Origin: Cryomorphaceae bacterium | Lineage (GTDB): Bacteria > Bacteroidota > Bacteroidia > Flavobacteriales_D > SKUL01 | Length of the DNA stretch: 64,000 nt | Reading direction: 5' to 3' | NCBI GenBank assembly: GCA_007695365.1 | Contig: REDV01000102.1 | Location: 1-64,000, forward strand | Shown here: piece by piece, positions 51,224-60,187 of the stretch | How positions within the stretch are numbered: position 1 is the first letter of the stretch | Layout of the letters: each line of letters begins with the position of its first letter | The notes under the pieces: generated by a model | What the model was told of the DNA's origin: nothing | Database searches by the model: none | What the model saw: only the letters and a program-made list of their open reading frames with translations | Made by a program: the position numbers and the translations under genes

Positions 51224-52006
51224 TCATTGATTTATCAACGCCTTGCGCACACGCATGGTTTTTTCCATGATGCCACGCAGTTTATCCAATTGCAGCATAG
51301 TGTGCGGATCGCTCTGGGCTTCGGCCGGGTTGGGGTGTGTTTCAATGAAAAACCCATCGGCACCGGTGGCAACGGCACTCAGGGCAATGGTTTCGATCAT
51401 TTCAGGGTCACCACCGGTAACACCGTGGGTTGTATTGGGTTTTTGCACCGAATGGGTACAATCCATCACAACCGGAACCCCGTGCTGTTTAAGCCTTGCG
51501 ATGGCCGTGGCATCTACAATCAAATCGTGGTAGCCGAAACTGAACCCACGCTCACAAAGCCATACATTCTTGTTACCCGTAGATTGAACTTTCTCTACTG
51601 CGAATTTCATGGCCTCGGGCGACACAAACTGACCTTTTTTCACATTTACACCCTTGCCTGTGCGGCCGGCTGCCAACAATAGTTCGGTTTGCCGGCACAG
51701 AAAAGCCGGGATTTGAAGGTGATCAACATATTCGGCTGCCATGGCTGCCTCGTGGCTCTCATGAATATCAGTAATGGTAGGAACACCTAGTTCTTTTCCG
51801 ATTTGCTGGATGTAACTGAGCGCTTCCACATCGCCGATTCCGGTAAAACTGTCCAGTCTAGAGCGGTTGGCCTTGCGGTAGCTGGCCTTAAAAATGTAAT
51901 CAATGTCCAAATCGCTGCAGATGGCTTTTACTGATTGCGCGATGTGCAGCGCGGTATCGGGATTTTCCATGGCACACGGCCCGGATATGAGAAAGAAACG
52001 AGTCAT
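51224..52006 (-). CDS. kdsA: 3-deoxy-8-phosphooctulonate synthase (Kdo-8-P synthase)
   Basis: 260 residues from the ATG at 52006 (MTRFFLISGPCAMEN), the usual start; upstream in-frame starts would overlap the kdsD gene. Condenses phosphoenolpyruvate and arabinose-5-phosphate to Kdo-8-phosphate for lipopolysaccharide. Family motifs seen: SGPCAMEN, FKASYRKANRSR, IPAFLCRQTELL, VNVKKGQF and DCTHSVQKPN, ending with ETHPNPAEAQSDPH. 1 bp separates it from kdsD on one side and MOSC on the other. Confidence 0.95.
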   Translation of the reverse strand: MTRFFLISGPCAMENPDTALHIAQSVKAICSDLDIDYIFKASYRKANRSRLDSFTGIGDVEALSYIQQIGKELGVPTITDIHESHEAAMAAEYVDHLQIPAFLCRQTELLLAAGRTGKGVNVKKGQFVSPEAMKFAVEKVQSTGNKNVWLCERGFSFGYHDLIVDATAIARLKQHGVPVVMDCTHSVQKPNTTHGVTGGDPEMIETIALSAVATGADGFFIETHPNPAEAQSDPHTMLQLDKLRGIMEKTMRVRKALINQ

Positions 52007-52007
52007 C

Positions 52008-52619
52008 TTATTGAAAATCGGTGTTTTGGCGCGCTTTATCACCCAGGTATCCGCTGTGGTGCCGCTTGGCGTATTCCTCTCGGGTAAAGCCAATCTTTTC
52101 CATCAGCAACACAATGAGAATGTCGCCAACAACCGTCATCACCGTGGTAGAAGTAGTAGGAGTGAGGCCGAGCGGACAAATTTCCTGAGGGTCTCCCGTG
52201 TACAATAAATGATGCGCATGTTCGGCAAGCGGAGATTCCTGCTGACCACTTAAGGCAATAATATTGATTTCGGGGTACAGGTTGCGGGTAAGTTGCACTA
52301 ACTCCAGAATTTCGCGGGTTTTGCCCGAGTTCGAAATCAGCAACATCACATCGTTGGGTTGAAGCACACCCAAATCTCCGTGCTGTGCCTCACTAGGGTG
52401 GAGAAAGATGGCCGGAGTGCCGGTTGAGCTCAGGGTAGTGGCAATGTTGATGCCTATCTGCCCGGCTTTTCCGATTCCGGAGATGACCACTTTTCCTGAA
52501 CGTTCATGTACCTGCTTGTGGATGAGATCCACCACACCAGCAATAGAACCGTCAACCGGAATGTTCTGAATAGCCGCTACTTCGCGGGCAATAAGTTGCT
52601 TTATTTTATCTTGAAGCAT
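52008..52619 (-). CDS. kdsD: SIS-domain sugar-phosphate isomerase, likely KdsD (arabinose-5-P isomerase)
   Basis: 203 residues from the ATG at 52619; an in-frame start at 52667 would add 16 residues. One SIS domain with SGIGKAGQIG, LISNSGKTRE and PLGLTPTTSTT, the KpsF/GutQ/KdsD pattern. The usual C-terminal CBS pair is missing, so it is a single-domain form. Adjacent to kdsA with a 1-bp gap, it would make the arabinose-5-phosphate that KdsA uses. Assignment rests on context plus motifs. Confidence 0.8.
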   Translation of the reverse strand: MLQDKIKQLIAREVAAIQNIPVDGSIAGVVDLIHKQVHERSGKVVISGIGKAGQIGINIATTLSSTGTPAIFLHPSEAQHGDLGVLQPNDVMLLISNSGKTREILELVQLTRNLYPEINIIALSGQQESPLAEHAHHLLYTGDPQEICPLGLTPTTSTTVMTVVGDILIVLLMEKIGFTREEYAKRHHSGYLGDKARQNTDFQ

Positions 52620-52673
52620 TGCAGCAATCTGGGAGGCCAAATGTACGAAACCCGCGCGCAATTGCACGTGGAC

Positions 52674-53207
52674 TTACTTCAGCACACACACAATGCGAAC
52701 TTCAATGTCGTTGCCCACCGAGAAATTGCTCTGATCCAAACCTACATTGTAATCGCGACGCTTTATAGATAGCTTTCCTTCCAGTTTGTTGCCATCGGCT
52801 GTAAAGGGAAGGCTCACTTCACGGGTTACATCCTTGATGGTAAGCTTTCCGTGAGCTACAAATCCTTCGTTCTTTTGTTCAACACGCTTGGATTCGAACC
52901 GCATCTCAGGATACACTTCAACATGAAAAAAGTCTGAAGAGCGAAGGTGATCATCGCGCTCTTCGATACCGCTTTCAATGGTTTTCACTTTAGCCCGTAC
53001 ATCAAACTGGGCCTTGTTCGGCTCGGATGGATTGAATTGCACAGAGCCCTTCCATCCGGTGATGGTTCCTGTAACGGTACGCACCCAGAAATTCTTGGCA
53101 GTGAACTCGATGTAAGATTTATCAGGGTAGAAACCCTGGGCAGATGTTGTTGGAACAACCATCAGCAAGCCCGAGGCAGCAAAGATGGAAAGAAGCAGGT
53201 TTTTCAT
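52674..53207 (-). CDS. YceI family periplasmic protein
   Basis: 177 residues from the ATG at 53207 with signal peptide NLLLSIFAASGLLMVVPTTSAQ. Lipocalin-like YceI fold: DKSYIEFTAKNFWV, GTITGWKGSVQFNP, DDHLRSSDFFHVEVYPEMRFES, GKLTIKDVTREVSLP. Binds polyisoprenoid-like lipids in other species. TACCTTTG box 5 bp before the ATG suggests a leaderless mRNA. No operon partner is clear. Confidence 0.92.
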   Translation of the reverse strand: MKNLLLSIFAASGLLMVVPTTSAQGFYPDKSYIEFTAKNFWVRTVTGTITGWKGSVQFNPSEPNKAQFDVRAKVKTIESGIEERDDHLRSSDFFHVEVYPEMRFESKRVEQKNEGFVAHGKLTIKDVTREVSLPFTADGNKLEGKLSIKRRDYNVGLDQSNFSVGNDIEVRIVCVLK

Positions 53208-53212
53208 GTACG

Positions 53213-53220
53213 CAAAGGTA
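53213..53220 (-). promoter_or_regulatory. Promoter -7 box of the yceI gene
   Basis: TACCTTTG on the minus strand, exact TAnnTTTG match, with only 5 bp between it and the ATG at 53207. Confidence 0.55.
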
Positions 53221-53223
53221 CGA

Positions 53224-53640
53224 TTAGTGCGGCAGCTTCTCGCGAAGTGCTCCGTAAAGCATGGTACCTGCAACGGCACTAACAATGGCCACCAGCATTA
53301 CTGTGTAACCATATCCCACGTGGGCGTAGAGCGGTCCCGGGCATGAGCCGGTCATGGCCCATCCCATCCCGAAAAGGGCTCCACCAACGAGATAACGGGT
53401 GATTGACATGTCTTTTGGTGCCAATGATATGGCTTCGCCATCCATAGACTTCATGCCCAGTTTTTTAATGACCTGCACCACGATTGCCCCCAGAATTACT
53501 GCTGAGCCAATGATGCCGTACATGTGAAAGGATTGAAAACGAAACATTTCCTGAATGCGATACCAAGAAATCACTTCAGATTTGGTGAGTATAAGGCCGA
53601 ACAACGTTCCGGCAACGAGAAACTTTATGATGTTGAGCAT
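53224..53640 (-). CDS. YeeE/YedE family transporter, second half (DUF6691)
   Basis: 138 residues, about four transmembrane helices. Contains the Cys motif AMTGSCPGPLYA, and belongs to the DUF6691 partner type. Together with the adjacent gene upstream (13-bp gap) it forms a split YeeE/YedE transporter, the family that imports thiosulfate or related sulfur species through a Cys relay. Confidence 0.9.
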   Translation of the reverse strand: MLNIIKFLVAGTLFGLILTKSEVISWYRIQEMFRFQSFHMYGIIGSAVILGAIVVQVIKKLGMKSMDGEAISLAPKDMSITRYLVGGALFGMGWAMTGSCPGPLYAHVGYGYTVMLVAIVSAVAGTMLYGALREKLPH

Positions 53641-53652
53641 AGCTGTTGAATA

Positions 53653-54219
53653 TTAAAGTTGAAGTAAAAATGGAAACAAGATGTGGGTCATGAGTAGCCC
53701 TCCGATGAAGAAGCCAACTACGGCAATCAGCGAGGGGAGCTGCAGGTTTGAAAGTCCCATAATTGCGTGCCCTGAGGTGCAACCGCCGGCCCATCGCGTT
53801 CCGAATCCGATGAGAAAACCACCCACTACGAGAAATACGAGCGAGCGCACAGTAAACAGTTGCTCCCACGAGAAAATTTCGGTAGGCACCAAATCGTGGC
53901 CAGGGGCTGAAATACCCATTTCACTCAAGTCCTGAAGGGTTTGAGGAGCTACCTCAAGGGGTTGACCATCAGAAAGAAGATTGCCCCCGATAAACCCACC
54001 GAGAAAAATTCCCGCCACGAACATGATGTTCCACATTTGCTCGCGCCAGTTCATATCAAAGAAGGGGATGTATTTACCTGCTCCAGTCATGGCGCAGGCT
54101 GTTCGGAAGGAAGAAGAAACCCCGAGCTGCTTGCCGAACCACAGCATCAGGAACATTACAAAAACAATGAGCGGCCCGGCCACATACCAAGGCCAGGGTT
54201 GAGAAATCCATTCAATCAT
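53653..54219 (-). CDS. YeeE/YedE family transporter, first half
   Basis: 188 residues with about five hydrophobic helices and the hallmark GGCTSGHAIMGLSNL, in which the Cys is expected to relay sulfur. The periplasmic loop (about 80-115) is larger than in single-chain members. Upstream, a near -7 box lies at about 54247-54254. Its partner follows at once. Probable role: thiosulfate/sulfur uptake. Confidence 0.9.
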   Translation of the reverse strand: MIEWISQPWPWYVAGPLIVFVMFLMLWFGKQLGVSSSFRTACAMTGAGKYIPFFDMNWREQMWNIMFVAGIFLGGFIGGNLLSDGQPLEVAPQTLQDLSEMGISAPGHDLVPTEIFSWEQLFTVRSLVFLVVGGFLIGFGTRWAGGCTSGHAIMGLSNLQLPSLIAVVGFFIGGLLMTHILFPFLLQL

Positions 54220-54397
54220 GTTGAGACAGGTTTGTAGTTTTTAGTGGTGCAAAGTAACGAAGGCGTATTCTTATTCTCCGCAACATGGGTTACATACCAA
54301 CTCAAAACAAAGGGAGGGTGTAGGAGAGATATGGAGTTTAACATTTTTTTTGCAGTTCTGAGACCCACACCGGGCGCTGCTCTGTTATTTTGGAGTC

Positions 54398-55036
54398 ATG
54401 ATTCACCAATTACGTATCCCCTTTACTTGCGCGCTTATCTTTTTAATGGCTTTCGGTAGCATTCATGATGGCTTGGCCCAAAAGAGCAAAAATGAATGGA
54501 AACTGGCCAAAGAGGGTAATGGCATTCAGGTGTACACCATGCGCGATGAAGGAGCAAGGGTCAAAAGGTTCAGGGTGGTGGCGCAGTTAAATTATGAACC
54601 TTCGATGATTGCTGATATTCTCAGTGATGTGGAGCGCTATACCCAATGGCAGGAAGACTGCACCGAAGCCAAGGTTGTGAAACGCGATGGAGCCAATATT
54701 GTGGTGGGCCGGTATGTGAGTTCAACACCATTCCCATTTAGCGACCGCGACGTGGTGATTCGTTCTACACGTAAATCGGATCCGGATGGCACCATCGTTT
54801 TTAAGCTTGAAAGCACCCCTGAACTTTATCCCGAAAACAAGAAGATGGTGCGCATCAGGGAAGCCGGTGGTCATTGGCTGCTTTCTCCCAGGCCCGACGG
54901 ATTCACGGATGTGGAATACGAGTTTTTTGCAGATCCCGGAGGAAACCTTCCCGGGTGGCTGGTAAACGCCTTTATCGTAAATGGCCCGCACAAAACGATG
55001 AAGAATCTGAAAGCGTTGCTCTCTGAGGAGGGTTAG
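54398..55036 (+). CDS. START/SRPBCC domain secreted protein
   Basis: 212 residues. Signal peptide 1-28 (FGSIHDGLAQ). START-type lipid-binding fold: EWKLAKEGNGIQVYTMRDEG, IADILSDVERYTQWQEDCTEAKVVKR, RYVSSTPFPFSDRDVVIRS, SPRPDGFTDVEYEFFADPGG. Probably binds a lipid in the periplasm. An imperfect -7 box (TTATTTTG) is 5 bp upstream of the start. A strong hairpin terminator is 47 bp downstream. Confidence 0.85.
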   Translation: MIHQLRIPFTCALIFLMAFGSIHDGLAQKSKNEWKLAKEGNGIQVYTMRDEGARVKRFRVVAQLNYEPSMIADILSDVERYTQWQEDCTEAKVVKRDGANIVVGRYVSSTPFPFSDRDVVIRSTRKSDPDGTIVFKLESTPELYPENKKMVRIREAGGHWLLSPRPDGFTDVEYEFFADPGGNLPGWLVNAFIVNGPHKTMKNLKALLSEEG

Positions 55037-55082
55037 AGGAAACTCTTCTACAGATTTTAATCACAACGGATTACCCGAAAAC

Positions 55083-55110
55083 AAAAGCCCCGCTGGGGAG
55101 CGGGGCTTTT
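55083..55110 (+). terminator. Terminator of the START-domain gene
   Basis: A perfect 12-bp stem (AAAAGCCCCGCT and AGCGGGGCTTTT) around a GGGG loop, with T-runs on both strands, so it can work in both directions. Confidence 0.9.
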
Positions 55111-55472
55111 GTTTCGTAAGGGTTTCTTCAAACCCAAACTCAAACCAACTAATCCTTACTATGAAAACGTTTCAAATATCGGGGCTTTTCGTGAAAAATC
55201 ACCGCGGAGTGCTTTGAAGTATGAACCAAATTAGCGATTCCTCTTGGAGTTTGAAACTGAATGTACGGGGTGTAAGTGATTGCCAATACTATGGATTTTT
55301 GGCTGCCATTTAGAATTCATAAACGCCGCAACTATCTTTTTATTAGCGCTTTGTTTTGTTGTGTTTGCGGTTGAGAGACTGTTTTTAGATCGTTTTGCAA
55401 CTAAACGACAATCTACAAAACCTAAGCACCATTGTGACCCTTATTTCAGAGCGCAACATTGAATTCCTCAGA
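55111..55472. other. Gene-free stretch with a possible gene remnant
   Basis: This stretch holds no convincing gene. At 55161 an ATG follows a leader-like AACCAACTAATCCTTACT and begins an 18-codon frame (MKTFQISGLFVKNHRGVL, then stop). That looks like the start of a lost gene. A longer plus-strand frame (55280-55462) starts with TTG and has no family features. Confidence 0.35.
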
Positions 55473-58466
55473 TTACTTTTTTACCAGGCGCATGGTTGCG
55501 GTTCCGTTTGCGCTTTCGAATCTCACAACATACAATCCTGCATTTCCTTTAATATTCAACATGTGCTGAGATTCTTGAATTTGACCGGACTCCACCATTT
55601 GTCCGATTCCGTTGTACACCTCAAGTTGAAGTGGCAAGTCGTTGGGAGATGTACGGATGTAAAAATTGCCATCCGAAGGATTGGGAAACACCGTCACAAA
55701 CAAATCGTTACTCTGCTGTTGCAACGAGGTTACAAAGGTGTTGGGTGCTCCGGGTGTACCTCCCGCCTCCGGGCGTGCAAACCAGTTTTCTGCCAAGGTG
55801 TTGTCGAGCAACGGGTCAATCAGCTCCAAGGTAGGTCCCAGTCCATTGGGTGTAGTAGGCCAGGGAGGATTTACTCCATAAAACACATGGTCTATCAGCT
55901 CCATGTTGTCATTGTAAAGCCTCAACAACTCTCCGTTACTACTGAAGCCAAAGTCAAACGGCCCATGCACATTACCCACGTTTGGATGGTGCATCAGAAA
56001 TGCCACAGGATCTTCGGCAAGAATCAGAAACTCGCCTGGAGCCAGCCATGCACCCGGTCCAAACACATACTGGTTGTTGTCGTTGTCATCGCGAAACTCC
56101 CAGTTCTCCAAAAGTACCGGAGCTTGCCCGGCATTGGTCAGCTCTACCCAATCTTCCGTATCGAGAAAGGGGGCAGACTTGTAATTAATTTCGTTGATGA
56201 CGATTTGCGTGGGAATGGCATTACTCGGCTCGAACAAGGCGGTAAAGGTGGAATCGCTCTGCATCCAAACTTCAATGTGATGCGTTTCCAATCCGGATTC
56301 CACCCATTCTACAAACTGGTAGCCCGTGTTGGGGACAGCGGTGAGGTTCACAGGCACTCCTTTAAAATAATAGCCGCTCCATGGGTTTTCGTCGGTAAAG
56401 ATGGTGTTCACTTTAATAGTTCCGGCACCGTCTGGTTCCACATTAAGGGTGATGACGTGTTCGGATTCAACGTGATCCCATTTATTCATGATATGCTGAC
56501 GGCACCAGTGCGCACGCGGGGCATTCCAGTTTTCGAGAATTTGCACTGCGTTGTTCCAAACTGAAAGGTTGTAGCCCCATCGTTCAATTTGCTTGTCAAT
56601 TTCCTGACCGTATAGTTCTTTAAAATACTCAATCTGATCCTGCACTCTGTCGGTTCTGAGCCAGCTATTGAGTAAGTCGGCGTGACGGGTGATGAAGTAT
56701 TCCACAAAACCGGGATTGTCTTTGAGGTTATTCATCATATAGGTACTGTTTTGAATACCCCAGTGGGGTGGCCAACCGCCCCATGTCATGGCCATGTGAA
56801 GCGCGTCAAAATTGGGGTTTCCGTGGTCATTGTTCGGATAACATCCCATGCCGTATTCGGTATCCCAAAGTATCCATTTCCATTTGGTTTCAGGCATGTT
56901 GCGCGGCCTGTAGTATTTAATGTTGTTGGAAAGCCAGTCGCGGTTGGCCGTCCATATTTCAGTAACCATGTAATCCACATAATTGCGAATATCAATCCAG
57001 TCTTCAATCACGGCATAGTGTTCTTCATCGGCCATGTCGTTTTGCATCAGGTAGTCGCGCATGGCGTCGTAGTCTTCCCAGTCGCCGGCTTTTTGGTCGC
57101 GCGAATCGGGAGTGGTGGCCACTCTTTCCAGAAAATCTACATCCGTAAAACCGTAGTTGCTTTCAATAAACCAGCGATCCTGACGCTCACGAAGATTGTA
57201 CATCCCCCAGTATTCGCCGTTTAGATACACGTTTACAGGCTTGAAAGCAGCGTAAATGTTGTCGTCGTCAATCTCCGAAAAAATCTTGTGGGCCATCACA
57301 TCCCTGAAATGCGTTCGGGCCAGTTGCTGTCCGTCATTTGCTCCGTTGCGAAGAACCAAACGCTTAAACCAATGAACATCCTTCATCGGAAAGATCTGGT
57401 GATCTATTTGGTTGTAGCCGTAATTGGAGCGGGCATACAACCGAAGGCTCTGCTGGGGACGGGTATCCGGAGAGTGTATCTTGATTCCACCATCGATTTC
57501 CCACTCCAGCGTTCCGTCGTTGGTGAAGTATTCAATGTGAATGGGCTTCTCAAGACCTGAAAAACGGTTGTCATAGATTCCTGAGCTACCCCAGATGTGA
57601 TGGTCGTCTGTGACAAGCGATATGATATCCAACGAAAAGTCGTCCTCGGCTATAAAAGTGTTGGTGGCCACCGCACTGGGTAAGTAGTCTTCCTTAAAAG
57701 CCCGTGCACGAAGCATGGTGGTTTCACTGATTTCAACAGGCCCTGCGTACAATGTGCTGCTGTCGGTAGGGGTGCTGCCGTCCAATGTGTAACGAACTTC
57801 AGCACCCGGATAAAACACACCTATGCTCACAAATACAGGATCTGTAATCAAGGCTTCATTGTGCGAAAACTCAGGCATGGGCAGGTACCCGAAAAGCCCA
57901 GGCGTGTCGTTTGGCGCGAGGGGAGTAGGCTCAGGAAAGAAGTTCCAGCCAACACCGTCGAGGGTTCTTCCGTAAGTTACATCGCTGATTTGCTGATCAA
58001 AAGCTATTCCGTCAATCAGCATCACATCGTCGGGAGTGTAAATACCGAAATACTCTCCACTGCCCGAAAGGCTGAAGGTTACGTGATTCGCTCCCTGCTC
58101 GGGCTGATTGTCGCACCAGAGGAGCAAAAAATCACCCGGCTCAATTACAAACTGCCCGGGTGTATCCTCTATAAGTTGGTGCTTGGTGGGATTGTTGGGG
58201 TTGTCGGAGACGTATGCTCCGTTCAGGTCCACAGGTTCGTCGCCGTAATTGAAAATTTCAACCCAGTCGTCGTATTCTCCAAACTCATCCGCAATGGTTT
58301 CGTTGTTGATGGCGGCAATTTCGTTGACCCATAAATCCCACTCCTGAGATGCTGCCTGAGAGCGCATTAGCCATAGCATAGCACTGTCAGGCTCTTCGTA
58401 GTGTTTTTGGCCAAGCACCGGACTTAGCCACAAAACGGTAAGTGAAAGCAGAAATAGCCTCATCAA
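55473..58466 (-). CDS. CotH-type kinase-fold surface protein with lamin-tail domains and T9SS domain
   Basis: 997 residues. Signal peptide 1-19. A lamin-tail domain is at about 45-165 (LWVNEIAAINNETIADEFGEYDDWVEIFNYG), then a chitobiase-type Ig domain (about 195-270), a CotH domain (about 280-650; LNGEYWGMYNLRERQD, LWDTEYGMG), an InlB-type B-repeat (about 665-735), a second lamin-tail domain (about 760-900) and a T9SS type-A sorting domain (about 915-997; FPNPSDGNFYI, GNAGLYVVRFES). CotH domains are atypical kinase folds involved in spore coat and, in Bacteroidota, large secreted proteins. No partner gene adjacent. Confidence 0.9.
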   Translation of the reverse strand: MMRLFLLSLTVLWLSPVLGQKHYEEPDSAMLWLMRSQAASQEWDLWVNEIAAINNETIADEFGEYDDWVEIFNYGDEPVDLNGAYVSDNPNNPTKHQLIEDTPGQFVIEPGDFLLLWCDNQPEQGANHVTFSLSGSGEYFGIYTPDDVMLIDGIAFDQQISDVTYGRTLDGVGWNFFPEPTPLAPNDTPGLFGYLPMPEFSHNEALITDPVFVSIGVFYPGAEVRYTLDGSTPTDSSTLYAGPVEISETTMLRARAFKEDYLPSAVATNTFIAEDDFSLDIISLVTDDHHIWGSSGIYDNRFSGLEKPIHIEYFTNDGTLEWEIDGGIKIHSPDTRPQQSLRLYARSNYGYNQIDHQIFPMKDVHWFKRLVLRNGANDGQQLARTHFRDVMAHKIFSEIDDDNIYAAFKPVNVYLNGEYWGMYNLRERQDRWFIESNYGFTDVDFLERVATTPDSRDQKAGDWEDYDAMRDYLMQNDMADEEHYAVIEDWIDIRNYVDYMVTEIWTANRDWLSNNIKYYRPRNMPETKWKWILWDTEYGMGCYPNNDHGNPNFDALHMAMTWGGWPPHWGIQNSTYMMNNLKDNPGFVEYFITRHADLLNSWLRTDRVQDQIEYFKELYGQEIDKQIERWGYNLSVWNNAVQILENWNAPRAHWCRQHIMNKWDHVESEHVITLNVEPDGAGTIKVNTIFTDENPWSGYYFKGVPVNLTAVPNTGYQFVEWVESGLETHHIEVWMQSDSTFTALFEPSNAIPTQIVINEINYKSAPFLDTEDWVELTNAGQAPVLLENWEFRDDNDNNQYVFGPGAWLAPGEFLILAEDPVAFLMHHPNVGNVHGPFDFGFSSNGELLRLYNDNMELIDHVFYGVNPPWPTTPNGLGPTLELIDPLLDNTLAENWFARPEAGGTPGAPNTFVTSLQQQSNDLFVTVFPNPSDGNFYIRTSPNDLPLQLEVYNGIGQMVESGQIQESQHMLNIKGNAGLYVVRFESANGTATMRLVKK

Positions 58467-58568
58467 TTTAATGTTGGTTCGGTATTATTCACGTTTGAAA
58501 ACGGCTAAGGTTGCCAGTTTACGCGTATTAAATTACCACAGCAAATAGTTGATCATTTACTGCCTGCC

Positions 58569-59996
58569 TCACTTTTCGAAAAGTGCCACCGCCTCAACAT
58601 GCGAAGTGTGAGGAAACTGGTCAACAAGTGTAAGCTTCTTGAGCTGATATCCTGCTTCAGTCAATCGCTCACAGTCTCGGGCCTGTGTGGCGGGGTTACA
58701 CGATATATACACCATGCGGTGGGCACCGAGTCGGATGACCTTCTCGAGCGTTTTGGGGGCGATGCCTGCGCGGGGAGGATCCATCATCACCAGCGCAATA
58801 TTGTGTTGCAAATGGGGGTGGGCGTAGAGGAATTTCCCCACATCACCGGTGTGAAAATCCACATTGGTGAGTTGGTTCCGTATTGCGTTGTCGCGTGCGT
58901 CTTCCACCGCCGACCCGACAATCTCTACTCCTGTAATGGTTCTTTCCGGTAATTTTTGAGCCAGTAGCTGGGTGATGGTGCCGGTGCCACAAAATAAATC
59001 GAGCATGGCCTCTCCGCGCAAACCCGGAGCCATGGCGTAGTCGATGGCCTTGGCATAAAGCAACTCGGCGCAGCGCGGGTTGGGTTGAAAAAAACTTTGT
59101 ACTCCAATTTTGAATTGCAAACCATTAAGTTGTTCAGTAACGTGATCGGCACCGTATAGAAGCCGGATATGTTTGGCCTCGAGCGAAGAGCGGTCGCCTG
59201 TTTGGTCGTTGATGCCATGAAACACGGAGGTAAGTCGTTCACCAAAGCAACTCCGGCATTTCTCAACAAAACCATTAGCGTTGAAATGCTTGTCGGGATC
59301 TTCGTGGGTAATGAGGTGAAGCATCAGGGTGTTTTCCGCAAAGCTCTTCCGAACAATCAAGTTCTTAAAAAAGCCCTCCCGTTTGCGCGGGTTCCACGCC
59401 GCAAGCCCGGTAGATTCAAGGTACCCGCGTATTTCAGAAAGCTTTGTTTCAACCTGTGCGTCAAAAAGCCCTGAGTCACGATTGAGGTTTTCAACTGCCC
59501 ACCATGAGCCCCTTTTTTTAAAACCGAGCGAAAAAGCATCGGTTTCGGTATCTGTTTCCCGCTGGTATTGAATGGAGCTGAATGAGTACTCCATCTTGTT
59601 GCGGTAGTGCCAGGTAAGTGGAGATTCTATCCACTTGTCGTACAAATCGCGAACATTCTTCACCTTTCCAATGCGCTCATAAAGCCCAAATGCGGCTTCT
59701 TCTTTCAGATTTCGCTGATTGTCAACCGGCAGACGGGCATAGGGCGCGCCCGGAATTTCCTGAAAAGGTATTTCAACTTCGTGGGCTGAGCGCTCAAGCA
59801 CCTTTACCAATTTACACTCTGCGTAACGTTTTTTGGCTTTCACCACACGCGCTTCCACGTGCTGACCCGGTAGCGCATTTTGCACAAATACAACCAGGTC
59901 GCCATCATCAGTGGGTATTCGGCCAATGCCTTTTCCTCCAAACGCGTAGTCTTGCACGCGAAGCTGAATGAGTTTTCCGGGGCGAAGTTTTTCCAT
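58569..59996 (-). CDS. rlmD: 23S rRNA m5U methyltransferase RlmD/RumA type, without the usual Fe-S cysteines
   Basis: 475 residues. An N-terminal TRAM domain (about 5-65) precedes the catalytic SAM domain. Catalytic nucleophile Cys in MVYISCNPATQARD, SAM motif LDLFCGTGTITQ, and DPPRAGIAP confirm an RNA uridine methyltransferase. In E. coli RlmD a cysteine cluster sits just after the TRAM domain; here that region reads APYARLPVDNQRNLKEE with no Cys, so the [4Fe-4S] cluster appears to be absent. Methylates U1939 of 23S rRNA in the family; this site is inferred. TACCTTTG lies 5 bp before the ATG. Confidence 0.9.
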   Translation of the reverse strand: MEKLRPGKLIQLRVQDYAFGGKGIGRIPTDDGDLVVFVQNALPGQHVEARVVKAKKRYAECKLVKVLERSAHEVEIPFQEIPGAPYARLPVDNQRNLKEEAAFGLYERIGKVKNVRDLYDKWIESPLTWHYRNKMEYSFSSIQYQRETDTETDAFSLGFKKRGSWWAVENLNRDSGLFDAQVETKLSEIRGYLESTGLAAWNPRKREGFFKNLIVRKSFAENTLMLHLITHEDPDKHFNANGFVEKCRSCFGERLTSVFHGINDQTGDRSSLEAKHIRLLYGADHVTEQLNGLQFKIGVQSFFQPNPRCAELLYAKAIDYAMAPGLRGEAMLDLFCGTGTITQLLAQKLPERTITGVEIVGSAVEDARDNAIRNQLTNVDFHTGDVGKFLYAHPHLQHNIALVMMDPPRAGIAPKTLEKVIRLGAHRMVYISCNPATQARDCERLTEAGYQLKKLTLVDQFPHTSHVEAVALFEK

Positions 59997-60001
59997 GGCG
60001 C

Positions 60002-60009
60002 CAAAGGTA
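60002..60009 (-). promoter_or_regulatory. Promoter -7 box of rlmD
   Basis: TACCTTTG on the minus strand, an exact TAnnTTTG match, 5 bp from the ATG at 59996. Same spacing as yceI, near that of moaA (4 bp). Confidence 0.55.
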
Positions 60010-60063
60010 GAATTGCCACAGGGTTTTTCACTGCATCGGCCCCCGATTAAGCATTCAAATTGC

Positions 60064-60071
60064 TACTTTTG
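60064..60071 (+). promoter_or_regulatory. Promoter -7 box of rocD
   Basis: TACTTTTG matches TAnnTTTG; the ATG is 116 bp downstream, so the leader is long. No TTG lies at the ideal distance. I see no known riboswitch in the leader. Confidence 0.4.
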
Positions 60072-60187
60072 CCTTTGGGTGATTTCTCCCCCGGTAGCCG
60101 CAGTTTTGGGTTGCGGTCAAAAGAAGGAAAGGATAGGCTTTCTCCGCGATGAAGGTCATTGTTCTAACCCTTTAAATTCCAAGAGTC

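Noticed and set aside
55280-55462. Small hydrophobic plus-strand frame with a TTG start
   Set aside because: No good start or leader, no homology I recognise, and its end overlaps the noncoding flank of the CotH gene.
55395-56564. Plus-strand open frame of 389 codons inside the CotH gene
   Set aside because: Antisense to the conserved T9SS and lamin-tail domains of the CotH protein; composition rich in Cys, His and Val fits an antisense artefact.
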